Below the pieces are notes generated by a model that was not told the DNA's origin, ran no database searches, and saw nothing but the letters and a program-made list of their open reading frames with translations. A DNA stretch of 15,085 nucleotides from Brachybacterium sp. (GTDB taxonomy: Bacteria; Actinomycetota; Actinomycetes; Actinomycetales; Dermabacteraceae): positions 1 through 15,085 of the forward strand of contig JAKDNE010000034.1 of the NCBI GenBank assembly GCA_030451965.1. Direction: 5' to 3'. The position numbers were made by a program, and so were the translations under genes. Positions 1 to 7,186 of the stretch are shown here, in pieces (the stretch's first letter is position 1; every line of letters starts with the position of its first letter).

Positions 1-141
1 CAGGTGCGCTTCCGCCTGCACGAGGGCGCCGGTCATGCCTTCGACAATCCCCAGCCGGGCCTCCACCACGACGCGGCCGCCGAGGCCGCCTGGCAGCAGA
101 CGGTCGGCTTCCTCGCAGAGACGCTGCCGACCCGGGCCTGA
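1..141 (+). CDS. Dienelactone hydrolase family protein, C-terminal fragment
   Basis: This is the last 46 codons of a gene that begins before the window; the frame is open from base 1 and ends with TGA at 139-141. The visible part contains GAGHAFDNP followed by an Ala/Glu-rich helix with a Trp and a final FLAETL. That is how dienelactone hydrolase-type alpha/beta hydrolases end: the His of GHAF (residue 12 here) is the catalytic-triad His, and the last helix packs against the fold. Family members hydrolyse dienelactones or other small esters in the cytoplasm. The Cys/Ser nucleophile and the Asp lie outside the window, so activity cannot be judged. The next gene on this strand starts more than 360 bases later, so this is probably the end of its own transcription unit. 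Confidence 0.75.
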   Translation, partial: QVRFRLHEGAGHAFDNPQPGLHHDAAAEAAWQQTVGFLAETLPTRA

Positions 142-192
142 GCGTCCCAGAGGGCCGCGCACACACCCGCCAGGCGCCGGAACGAGTCCTCT

Positions 193-216
193 GTCACGAC
201 CAGAACTGCTCGTGAC
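193..216. promoter_or_regulatory. Perfect inverted repeat, possible operator
   Basis: GTCACGA (193-199) and TCGTGAC (210-216) are exact reverse complements separated by 10 bases. The centre-to-centre distance is 17 bases, which suits a dimeric DNA-binding protein. No T-run follows, and the hydrolase stop is about 50 bases upstream, so a terminator is less likely but not excluded. It could serve the transporter operon downstream. No regulator is identified. Confidence 0.3.
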
Positions 217-492
217 CGAATAGTTATGTCCGGATTGTCCGACAGTCCGCACCACTGAGGCCGCCCGCCGCTGGCGGCGCGTCTGCCCAGCGCACAGCGT
301 TTTCTCGCTGCGCGACTGCCCCGAGCCTCCCGCGCCTCGCAGCAAACGTCGAGGTCAGAATCGACTCTTCCTGGAAGGGCAACATTTGCCGACGTCGGGT
401 GGGAGCGCGAAGATGGACCATTGGGTCGGTGCGCCCCCGAGCGCTCCGAGCGCAGGGCAGATCCACCCCGCACCCGCCCGGAACTCTAGATG

Positions 493-498
493 AAGGAG
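493..498 (+). promoter_or_regulatory. Ribosome binding site that fixes the proV start
   Basis: AAGGAG lies 5 bases before GTG at 504. This favours the GTG start over the in-frame ATG at 399, which would add 35 residues (Arg/Pro/Gly-rich) not expected for the family and has no comparable site. Confidence 0.75.
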
Positions 499-503
499 CC
501 CTC

Positions 504-1784
504 GTGCCACCAGCGATCACCGCCGACGGCCTGTACAAGGTCTTCGGTCGACGGCCCGCCCGAGGCGTGGAAGCCCTCCGGCAGGGCAGGACGCGCGATG
601 AGCTGCGCGACGAGGGGCTCACGGCTGCGGTGATCGACGCGAGCTTCAGTGTCGAGCCCGGCGAGAACTTCGTCGTGATGGGCCTGTCCGGCTCCGGGAA
701 GTCCACGCTGATCCGCATGGTCAACGGACTGCTCCCCGCGAGCGCCGGCGAGCTGCGGATCGGTGACGACGTGCTCTCGAGCATGTCCCCCGGCAAGGTG
801 CGCGAGGTGCGCCGCAAGCGCGTCTCCATGGTCTTCCAGCACTTCGCCCTGCTTCCCCATCGCACCGTCGGTGAGAACGCCGCCTATGGGCTCGAGGTCA
901 GCGGCCTGAACCGCGCAGACCGCGAGAAGCGGGCCACCGAGGCGCTCGAGATGGTCGGCCTGAAGGGCTGGGGCGGCTACAGGCCCTCGGCCCTCTCCGG
1001 CGGCATGCAGCAGCGCGTGGGCCTCGCCCGCGCCCTGGCGGCCGGGACCGACATCATGCTCATGGATGAAGCGTTCTCCGCGCTCGACCCGCTGATCCGC
1101 CGCGATATGCAGGATCAGCTGATCGAGCTCCAGCAGAAGCTGGACAAGACGATCCTTTTCATCACCCATGACCTCAACGAGGCCATGCGCATCGGTGACC
1201 GGATCGCCATGATGCGCGACGGGCGGATCGAGCAGATCGGCACCTCCGACGAGATCCTCAACGAGCCGGCCAACGACTACGTCGCCCGCTTCATCCAGGA
1301 CGTCGACCGCTCCCGCGTCATGACCGCGCAGAACATCCTCGAGCGCCCCTCCGAGACCCTCGGCGAGGACCACGGCCCCCGCACCGCGCACCGCATGCTG
1401 CGCGAGACCCAGAACCCGTGGCTGGTCGCTCTGCACCGGGACCGCACCCCGCTCGGCGTCCTCTGGGAGGAGGACGTCGCCGAGGCTGTCCGCACGGGTC
1501 GGGACGAGCTGCCCTGGGTGCCCGGTCGCGAGATGCCGGTGGTCTCCTACGACACGCCGATCGCCGATCTGTTCGCCCCGTCCGCCCATCACCTCAACCC
1601 GTTGATCGTGGTCGATGAGGACGGCAAGTTCCTCGGTGTGATCCCCCGGGTGACGCTGCTGACCGCCGCCGGGACGGGGCACGGCGAGAACGGCGACACC
1701 GTGACGACCGTCGGTGCACCCGACGCCGCCGGAGGCGATGCCCTGCCGGGCACGACCCACGACACCCTCGGAGGTGACCGATGA
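504..1784 (+). CDS. proV: Glycine betaine/L-proline ABC transporter ATPase with CBS domains
   Basis: Cytoplasmic ATPase (426 aa) of an osmoprotectant importer; it powers uptake of glycine betaine, proline or related solutes through the adjacent permease. The GTG start at 504 is chosen for its ribosome binding site. From that start the Walker A motif is GLSGSGKST (60-68), the Q-loop Gln is 112, the signature LSGGMQQR is 164-171, Walker B is IMLMDE (184-189) and the switch His is 222. The N-terminal stretch between the first strand (LYKVFG) and Walker A is long, with RGVEALRQGRTRDEL and similar residues, as in ProV/OpuAA rather than generic ATPases. Residues from about 275 to 405 fit a tandem CBS pair, the module that senses ionic strength or nucleotides in OpuA-type systems. 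A variable, Gly/Thr-rich tail follows. The stop overlaps the permease start (ATGA). Substrate range cannot be read from this subunit. Confidence 0.93.
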   Translation: MPPAITADGLYKVFGRRPARGVEALRQGRTRDELRDEGLTAAVIDASFSVEPGENFVVMGLSGSGKSTLIRMVNGLLPASAGELRIGDDVLSSMSPGKVREVRRKRVSMVFQHFALLPHRTVGENAAYGLEVSGLNRADREKRATEALEMVGLKGWGGYRPSALSGGMQQRVGLARALAAGTDIMLMDEAFSALDPLIRRDMQDQLIELQQKLDKTILFITHDLNEAMRIGDRIAMMRDGRIEQIGTSDEILNEPANDYVARFIQDVDRSRVMTAQNILERPSETLGEDHGPRTAHRMLRETQNPWLVALHRDRTPLGVLWEEDVAEAVRTGRDELPWVPGREMPVVSYDTPIADLFAPSAHHLNPLIVVDEDGKFLGVIPRVTLLTAAGTGHGENGDTVTTVGAPDAAGGDALPGTTHDTLGGDR

Positions 1785-2680
1785 ACCCCGACGACGGCCT
1801 CGTACCCCGCATTCCGGTCGGTGAATGGGCCGAGACCGGCATCGACTGGCTGAAGGCGAATCTGGCTTGGCTGTTCGATGCCTTCCGCTGGCTGATGGAG
1901 TTCCTGGTCGGGAACTTCACCGAGGCGCTGCTGTTCCTGCCCGCCCTGGTGATGATCCCGCTGCTCGCGCTGCTCGCCTGGGCGGTGCGCTCCTGGCGCA
2001 TGGGCATCGGCACCCTGGTGATGATGATCGTGGTCGTCGCCATGGACCAGTGGACACCGATGCTCCAGACCATGGCGCTGGTGATCGTCGCGACCCTGTT
2101 CGCGGTGATCATCGCGGTGCCACTGGGCATCCTGGCCGCCATGAACTCCACGGTGAGCGCGATCGTCAAACCGATCATGGACTTCATGCAGACGATGCCC
2201 GCCTTCGTCTACCTGATCCCGGCGGTCACCTTCTTCTCGATCGGGCTGGTGCCCGGAATGTTCTCGACCATCATCTTCGCCCTGCCGCCCGGAGTGCGCA
2301 TGACGGAGCTCGGCATCCGGCAGGTCGACTCCGAGACCGTCGAGGCCGGCGAGTCCTTCGGCGCCAACCGGGGGCAGATCCTCCGTGGCATCCAGCTGCC
2401 CCTGGCCATCCCCACCATCATGGCGGGCGTCAACCAGGTGATCATGCTGGCGCTGTCGATGGCCGTGATCGCCGGCATGGCCGGGACCGAAGGCTCCGGC
2501 AAGCTGGTCGTCCAGGCGATCTCGACCCTGGACCTCCCGCTCGGCGTCGAAGCCGGACTCGGCGTCGTCGTCCTGGCAGTCTTCCTGGACCGCGTCACCG
2601 CCGCCCTGGGCGATCCCGGCGACTACAAGAGCTCCCTGCTCGCCGTGCTGAGACGACGTCGCACGGCCTCCCCTGCCTGA
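1781..2680 (+). CDS. proW: Glycine betaine/L-proline ABC transporter permease
   Basis: Inner-membrane channel subunit (299 aa) of the importer. Its ATG overlaps the proV stop by 4 bases, which implies translational coupling; a GGAGGTG ribosome binding site sits just upstream inside proV. The first 45 residues are amphipathic and Trp-rich, followed by several hydrophobic segments (about 48-68, 75-90, 97-125, 135-175, 215-240, 255-275). The cytoplasmic EAA loop that docks on the ATPase is visible from residue 188 (EAGESFGANRGQILRGIQLP). The motif FMQTMPAFVYLIP is typical of the ProW/OpuAB family. The length fits a single-domain permease without a fused binding domain, matching the separate binding-protein gene 43 bases downstream. 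Confidence 0.93.
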   Translation: MNPDDGLVPRIPVGEWAETGIDWLKANLAWLFDAFRWLMEFLVGNFTEALLFLPALVMIPLLALLAWAVRSWRMGIGTLVMMIVVVAMDQWTPMLQTMALVIVATLFAVIIAVPLGILAAMNSTVSAIVKPIMDFMQTMPAFVYLIPAVTFFSIGLVPGMFSTIIFALPPGVRMTELGIRQVDSETVEAGESFGANRGQILRGIQLPLAIPTIMAGVNQVIMLALSMAVIAGMAGTEGSGKLVVQAISTLDLPLGVEAGLGVVVLAVFLDRVTAALGDPGDYKSSLLAVLRRRRTASPA

Positions 2681-2723
2681 CCCACCCAAGACCATCGAAC
2701 ACCCCTGGAAAGGATGATTGATC

Positions 2724-3680
2724 ATGACCAAGCGCAATTCGCTCTGGACCCCGAACTCCGTCTCCCGCCGCTCCGCCCTGGTGGGCGGCGCCGGCCTGCT
2801 GGGCCTCGGCCTGGCCGCCTGCGGCAGCGACGGAGGTGACGGCGGCGGAAGCGGCGGCGACAGCAGCGGCGGTGGCGGGCCCGAGGGCAAGACCATCACG
2901 CTCGGCTACATCTCCTCCTGGACCGACGGCCTGTCCACCGCGTACCTGCTGGACAACCGCCTGACCGCGATGGGCTACACGGTCGAGCACCAGACCATCG
3001 CCGAGGCCGCCCTGCTCTACGCGGGTCTCGCCCAGGGCGACGTGAACATGTACCCCTCGGCCTGGCCCGAGGTCACCCACGCCGAATACATGGACGAGTA
3101 CGGCGACAACATCGAGGACCTGGACGCCTACTACGAGGGCGCGAAGCTGAACTTCTCCGTCCCCGACTACATGGACGACATCCAGTCGATCGCGGACCTG
3201 CAGGGCCAGGCGGACCGCTTCGACGGCAAGATCTATGGCATCGAGCCGGGTGCCGGCATCACCGGCGCCACCCAGGACAGCGTGATCCCCGGCTACGGCC
3301 TGGATGACTTCGAGCTGGTCACCTCGTCCACCCCGGCGATGCTCACCGAGCTGCAGAACAAGATCGATGCCGAGGAGGACATCGTCGTGACCCTGTGGTC
3401 CCCGTTCTGGGCCATGACCGCCTTCCCGGTCCGGGCCCTGGAGGACCCGGACGGTCACTTCGGCGAGCCGGAGGCGCTGCACCACCTGGGCAACAAGGGC
3501 TTCTCCGAGGAGTTCCCGGAGGCCGCGGAGTGGATCTCTCAGATGAAGCTGTCCGACGAGGAGTTCGGCTCGCTCGAGGACACGGTCGTCAACCAGTTCG
3601 AGGAAGGCCAGGAGGCCGAAGCGATCGAGAAGTGGCTCGAGGAGAACCCCGACGTCCTGGCCCCGCTCCCGGGCGAGTGA
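2724..3680 (+). CDS. proX: Glycine betaine-binding lipoprotein (OpuAC/ProX family)
   Basis: Extracellular substrate-binding subunit (318 aa), anchored to the outer face of the membrane. The ATG at 2724 is preferred over the in-frame TTG at 2718 because AAAGGA (2709-2714) is better spaced. The signal peptide has SRRSALVGG, a twin-arginine-like motif, then a hydrophobic core and the lipobox LAAC with Cys33 as lipidation site; export as a Tat lipoprotein is possible. A Gly/Ser/Asp-rich linker leads into the OpuAC domain (from about residue 53). Trp66, Trp114, Trp225 and Trp229 lie in motifs (SSWTDG, WPEVTHAEY, WSPFWAM) that supply the aromatic cage for quaternary ammonium groups in this family; assigning them as cage residues is inference. 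Third gene of the operon; a strong hairpin follows 57 bases after the stop. Confidence 0.92.
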   Translation: MTKRNSLWTPNSVSRRSALVGGAGLLGLGLAACGSDGGDGGGSGGDSSGGGGPEGKTITLGYISSWTDGLSTAYLLDNRLTAMGYTVEHQTIAEAALLYAGLAQGDVNMYPSAWPEVTHAEYMDEYGDNIEDLDAYYEGAKLNFSVPDYMDDIQSIADLQGQADRFDGKIYGIEPGAGITGATQDSVIPGYGLDDFELVTSSTPAMLTELQNKIDAEEDIVVTLWSPFWAMTAFPVRALEDPDGHFGEPEALHHLGNKGFSEEFPEAAEWISQMKLSDEEFGSLEDTVVNQFEEGQEAEAIEKWLEENPDVLAPLPGE

Positions 3681-3737
3681 CCCCGGCGCGGACATCCGCG
3701 CTCCGGCCGGCGGGCTGAGGTCCGCCTCCGCCGCACA

Positions 3738-3776
3738 GGACGGGCCGACCACGATCATCTCGTGGCCGGCCCGTCC
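3738..3776. terminator. Bidirectional hairpin terminator between convergent genes
   Basis: Arms of 17 bases (3738-3754 and 3760-3776) enclose the 5-base loop TCATC. Sixteen of the 17 positions pair; the exception is A3748, which faces a C. It is followed by CTTCG rather than a long T-run, as is common in high-GC actinobacteria. It lies 57 bases past the proX stop and 12 bases past the oxidoreductase stop on the other strand, so it can end both transcripts. Confidence 0.8.
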
Positions 3777-3788
3777 TTCGTTCGAGGC

Positions 3789-4895
3789 TCAGTGCGCGAC
3801 GGCGACCTCGGCCCCGGACCTCGCCGAGGCGTAGCAGGCGTCGATGACCCGAGCACGGCGCAGGGCGAGCGAGCCGTCGTGCGCGGCCGCGTCCCCGGAG
3901 GCGACGTGCTGCAGGAAGCTCGCGACCGCGGCGGCGTGGCGGCCGTCCTCCCCGACCACGGGCTGCAGCTCCGCGGGCATCCCGGCGACCTCGGTCCACA
4001 CGGTGATCTCCTGATGCGGGTGCGTGGGGTCGCCGCCCCATTCGATGGTGGCGCCGCCGTCGGCCCCGTAGAGGGTGACATAGCAGAGGTCGTGCGGGAT
4101 CCACTGGGCCCAGCTGGACTCCAGCAGCAGGGTGCCACCGCCCTCCAGACGCAGGAAGGCGGTGGCGAGATCCTCGACCTCGAAGGGCGCACCGTCCTCG
4201 ACCTGCGAGATGCCGAAGCCGGAGCCGCCGCGGCCCACCGGCCCGAACTCGGCGTGGGTGGAGGCGGAGGCGGCCGTGACCGCGGGCTCCCCCATCAGGT
4301 GCAGCGTCATGTCGAGCATGTGGATGCCGATGTCCATCATCGCGCCGCCGCCGGAGCTCTCGGCCCGGGTGAACCAGGTGCCGAGCCCGGGGATCCCCTG
4401 CCGGCGGAGCCAGCCGGTCTTGGCGTAGTAGAGCTGTCCCAGCACCCCCGAGTCGACCACGGCCTTCAGCGCGGTGACGTCCCCGCGCTGGCGGTGGTTG
4501 AAGGACACGTCCAGCACGCGGCCCGCCTGCTGCGCGGCGGCGACCATGCGGGCGGCGGTCTCGCCGGTCTGGGCCATGGGCTTCTCGGTGAGCACGTGCA
4601 GTCCCGCGCCGAGGGCATGGACCGCCATCGGTTCGTGGAGGAAGGTGGGGGTGGCGATCGAGACGACGTCGAGCTCGGCCTCGGCGATCATCTGCGTCCA
4701 GTCCGGGTAGCGGCCGGGCACGTCGTGCTCCTCGCCGAACTGCGTGAGCAGATGCTCCTCCATCGCGGAGAGCGCGACGAGGTCGACGGCGGGGTCGGCG
4801 GCGTAGGCGGCGACGTGCTGCTGGCCGGCCCAGCCCAGGCCGATCACTCCGGCGCGCAGTCGTCGCTGCCCGCCCTCCGGTGCTGCTGCGTTCAT
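3789..4895 (-). CDS. Gfo/Idh/MocA family NAD(P)-dependent oxidoreductase
   Basis: Cytoplasmic sugar- or polyol-type dehydrogenase (368 aa). The ATG at 4895 opens MNAAAPEGG, after which the Rossmann fold starts with GVIGLGWAGQQH (dinucleotide-binding GxGxxG). TEKPMA contains the conserved Lys105 of the EKP motif. DIGIHMLD supplies Asp188 and His192, the DxxxH pair expected in the active site. Upstream AAAGGGA (4906-4912) is a moderate ribosome binding site. The reading frame is open back to 5087, adding up to 64 residues, but that extension has no family similarity that I recognise. Family enzymes oxidise inositols, glucose derivatives or similar compounds; the substrate cannot be named. It is transcribed alone, convergent with the betaine operon; no sugar transporter or regulator lies next to it. 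Confidence 0.88.
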   Translation of the reverse strand: MNAAAPEGGQRRLRAGVIGLGWAGQQHVAAYAADPAVDLVALSAMEEHLLTQFGEEHDVPGRYPDWTQMIAEAELDVVSIATPTFLHEPMAVHALGAGLHVLTEKPMAQTGETAARMVAAAQQAGRVLDVSFNHRQRGDVTALKAVVDSGVLGQLYYAKTGWLRRQGIPGLGTWFTRAESSGGGAMMDIGIHMLDMTLHLMGEPAVTAASASTHAEFGPVGRGGSGFGISQVEDGAPFEVEDLATAFLRLEGGGTLLLESSWAQWIPHDLCYVTLYGADGGATIEWGGDPTHPHQEITVWTEVAGMPAELQPVVGEDGRHAAAVASFLQHVASGDAAAHDGSLALRRARVIDACYASARSGAEVAVAH

Positions 4896-5203
4896 GATGC
4901 GTGGGTCCCTTTCGAGAGGAGTGCTCAGGTGGTGTAGCAGTTCGTGCGGTGGGTCGTCGGAGCGTGGGTTCAGGGGTGGCGGGGCGCGGCGAGACCGGAC
5001 CAGGACACCGTGGACCAGGACGCCGTCGACGAGCGCACGCATGGTCACCACCCGCGCCACGGCCGCGGTGACGCCGCCTGCGGCCACGGCGAACGGGGGC
5101 GAAGACCGCCCACGAATTCGAGAGGCCGCAGATCAGACGCTTGACGTTGCCATGATCGCATCAGTCCAGTGAGCCTGCGCACTCGTTCTACGGGTCGGCC
5201 TCA
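4896..5203. other. Intergenic region between HNH gene and oxidoreductase
   Basis: This 308-base gap lies downstream of the HNH gene and upstream of the oxidoreductase, both on the minus strand. It contains the tandem 15-base repeat at 4997-5026 and a weak hairpin, GGCCGC (5061-5066) with GCGGCC (5080-5085) and a 13-base loop, that might help end HNH transcription. I found no convincing promoter and no credible gene, although the oxidoreductase frame stays open to 5087. Composition is less codon-like than in the flanking genes. Confidence 0.45.
4997..5026. repeat. Tandem 15-base direct repeat
   Basis: GGACCAGGACACCGT (4997-5011) is followed directly by GGACCAGGACGCCGT (5012-5026), 14 of 15 bases alike. 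Read on the minus strand in the open frame upstream of the oxidoreductase, it encodes a repeated GVLV. It could be a duplication in a leader or a small regulatory element. Confidence 0.7.
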
Positions 5204-7186
5204 TCAGGCGCCGACGGAGAGGATCCCACAGTCCGCGAAGCTCTCCTGCGCATCCCCAGGATCTGGCCGGGTCGGGCGGGACGGCTCCCGGCCCATCGAC
5301 CGTTGAGGACCGCGGAGGCGACGACGGCGCGGGGCAGCTGCCCGGTGCGAGGACGGGGTGGTTGGGCTGGTCGGGGGCCTGAGCACGGCCCGCCTCCCAC
5401 CGGTCGCGAGGGCCCCGTATGCCGCCCGGGCAGGGTGGGCCCCCAGGCGCTCTCGTCGTCCGACGCCTCGCGCCCGCGCCGGTGCCTGCGCCCTGACCGG
5501 TCTCCGCGCTCCCGGTGTCCTCACCGACTGCGGGGCGGCACTGGTGCGAGCTCCGGTTGGTGTGGCGAGGGTGACCGGCCGGTGCTGTGCCTCGACCGGG
5601 ATGCGGACGGTGAGCGAGGAGCTCGCCGCGCCGCACGGTGCGGAGTCGCTGACGCCTGTGATGGCGTCGGCGCCGGTGGCCGCATCGCCGGCAAGGTCGC
5701 TCGCGGCAGCGGTGCCCGCTGCCGGATCCATCGGGCCCAGCGGGGACGGGGAGGTGACGCGGGTGACGCCGGAGAGGCCTGTCCATTCGATCAAGTGGCG
5801 CGCGGCCTCCTGGTCCACGAGACGCCGGACGCCGGCGGTGTCGCTCTCCTTCGAGAGGTTGCAGTGCGCGCAGAGGCCCTGACCGTTGTCGATGCTCGTA
5901 GCGCCGCCCGCGGAGGCGGGGACGATGTGGTCGTGCTGGCGCACAGCGGCGTCGCAGAACGGTGCACGGCAGATGAGGTCCCGCCAGTCGAGGAAGCGTG
6001 CCATCGCGGGCGGGAAGGCTCGTGCTCGGGATTCGACGGCCACCAGCTCCCCTGAGATGGGATGGGTGAACAGGCGGCGCATCACGGGACGGAGCTGTGG
6101 CCCCTCCGGTCCGCAGCGGTCGTTCTCTGCGGGGTCCGGCTCGGCGAGCGCGAGGCGGAGCTGTTCGCGCACCACCCCCACCGGGACGGCGCCGTACCCC
6201 TCGATATGCGCGATGTCGCCGCGGTCCGGACAGAGCAGGGATCGCTCGGTCATGATCAGTCCGATCTCCAGGAGCACCGGGTCCATACCTCCTTCGCGGC
6301 CGATCAGTATGTCGGCGAAGGCGTCCGCCATCAGCGCGCCATGACCCTCACGTGCTCCTTCGGCACGGCGCCGCTCGGCTTCGAGGGAGAGGCGCTTGTG
6401 GACGAGCTTGGCGTCGAGCGCCGGGAGCTGGGCGCTCACGGTCGCCATGCCGTGCTGACCGGGAGTGAAGGTGACGTGGCGGCCTCGGCGCGCCCGGTGT
6501 TGGCGATCGGCGGCTCCCTGCGGGTCGAGCTGCCCGATCGCGGAGGCGACCTCGTGCCGCCACCGCTTGACACCGGCCCCGTCCAGACGGGGCATCTGCT
6601 CGTGCAGGGCCTCGTCGAGCTGTCGACGCTGGAGGTCATCGAGAGGTTCCATCGCGGAGGCCGCCGCGTAGGCCACCTGCGCCGTCACCGTGCCGGTGCC
6701 CAGCGCGCAGAGCATGCGCGGCATGGAGCGGACCATGCGCCGGGCGGAGGCCAAGGAGCGCTCGGCGGCAGAGGGCGAGCGACGGGTCATCAGCGAGTAG
6801 TCACGGCGGGTCCGGCCGTCGGCCAGGCGATTGAGCCGGTCGATCGGTGGGAGGAACTCGTCCTCGTGGGCGGCGTCGTCCCGTGCGGCGAGGAGCTGAT
6901 CGCGCCGGGTCGCCTCGGCCAGTGCCACCACGGCACGTGCCTCGAGCGCATCGAGTGAGCTGCGGGAGTCGTGGACCGTCGCGAGCAGCCGGTTGAATTC
7001 GTCCCGTGGCCTCTCCCCCGCCTCGAACATCTCCTCCGGTGCGGTGGCGATCGCGGTCAGCAGGAAGTCGACGTCGCCGAGCAGCTCCGCGAGCGCGCCC
7101 GGTCCGGCCGCATGGAGCGCAGCGAGGATCTCCTCCGGAGCGGCGGAATGCCGGTCCGAAGAATCCGTCAGCTTCTCCATGAACAT
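5204..7186 (-). CDS. DUF222 / HNH endonuclease (13E12-type) protein
   Basis: A 660-aa protein of the multicopy actinobacterial family that joins an N-terminal DUF222 region to a C-terminal HNH nuclease. The ATG at 7186 has GAGAGGA 7 bases upstream; it starts MFMEKLTD. Residues about 30-340 are helical, with ALEARAVVALAEATRR and a later FTPGQHGMATVSAQL block typical of DUF222. The HNH domain is at about 400-445: CRAPFCD, then DHIVPASAGG with Asp419 and His420 as catalytic centre, then NGQGLCAHCN; the Cys pairs suggest zinc binding. Members are thought to be nucleases, some linked to mobile elements (REP13E12); the cellular role is not established. After TPTG (about 542) the tail of some 110 residues is unusually rich in Arg, Pro and Ala and may be out of frame (see findings). 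It has its own leader region and no partner gene. Confidence 0.85.
   Translation of the reverse strand: MFMEKLTDSSDRHSAAPEEILAALHAAGPGALAELLGDVDFLLTAIATAPEEMFEAGERPRDEFNRLLATVHDSRSSLDALEARAVVALAEATRRDQLLAARDDAAHEDEFLPPIDRLNRLADGRTRRDYSLMTRRSPSAAERSLASARRMVRSMPRMLCALGTGTVTAQVAYAAASAMEPLDDLQRRQLDEALHEQMPRLDGAGVKRWRHEVASAIGQLDPQGAADRQHRARRGRHVTFTPGQHGMATVSAQLPALDAKLVHKRLSLEAERRRAEGAREGHGALMADAFADILIGREGGMDPVLLEIGLIMTERSLLCPDRGDIAHIEGYGAVPVGVVREQLRLALAEPDPAENDRCGPEGPQLRPVMRRLFTHPISGELVAVESRARAFPPAMARFLDWRDLICRAPFCDAAVRQHDHIVPASAGGATSIDNGQGLCAHCNLSKESDTAGVRRLVDQEAARHLIEWTGLSGVTRVTSPSPLGPMDPAAGTAAASDLAGDAATGADAITGVSDSAPCGAASSSLTVRIPVEAQHRPVTLATPTGARTSAAPQSVRTPGARRPVRAQAPARARGVGRRERLGAHPARAAYGALATGGRRAVLRPPTSPTTPSSHRAAAPRRRRLRGPQRSMGREPSRPTRPDPGDAQESFADCGILSVGA

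Larger units (their letters stand above)
142..503. other. Intergenic region before the betaine transporter operon
   Basis: This 362-base gap lies between the hydrolase stop and the GTG start of the ATPase gene. It holds a perfect inverted repeat at 193-216, short TGTCCG direct repeats at 227-232 and 236-241, a weak GC hairpin (CGCCG-CTGG-CGGCG, 266-279), and the ribosome binding site at 493-498. I see no convincing -35/-10 pair, although a promoter for the downstream operon must lie here or earlier. Open frames crossing it on either strand look like GC-rich chance frames, rich in Arg, Pro, Ser and Ala and without a recognisable domain. Confidence 0.5.

Noticed and set aside
266..279. Hairpin CGCCG-CTGG-CGGCG as terminator
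   Set aside because: The stem is only 5 bases, has no T-run and lies 125 bases past the hydrolase stop; such short GC stems are frequent by chance here.
486..1760. Long minus-strand open frame of 424 codons opposite proV
   Set aside because: It mirrors a well-supported ATPase gene. Its Asp/Gly/His/Val-rich composition is typical of the antisense of GC-rich coding DNA and it has no domain.
1589..2899. Minus-strand open frame of 436 codons opposite proW
   Set aside because: It is the shadow of a clear permease gene, with long runs of His, Asp, Gln and Arg and no recognisable fold.
3762..4937. Plus-strand open frame of 391 codons opposite the oxidoreductase
   Set aside because: It starts inside the hairpin terminator and lies antisense to a gene with intact Rossmann and active-site motifs; composition is shadow-like.
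4894..5172. Small plus-strand gene of 92 codons in the HNH-oxidoreductase gap
   Set aside because: It has no ribosome binding site, Arg/Ser/Thr-rich chance composition and no neighbour on that strand.
5204..7186. Insertion sequence or intact mobile element carrying the HNH gene
   Set aside because: I found no terminal inverted repeats or target-site duplication around the gene and no transposase or integrase in the window.
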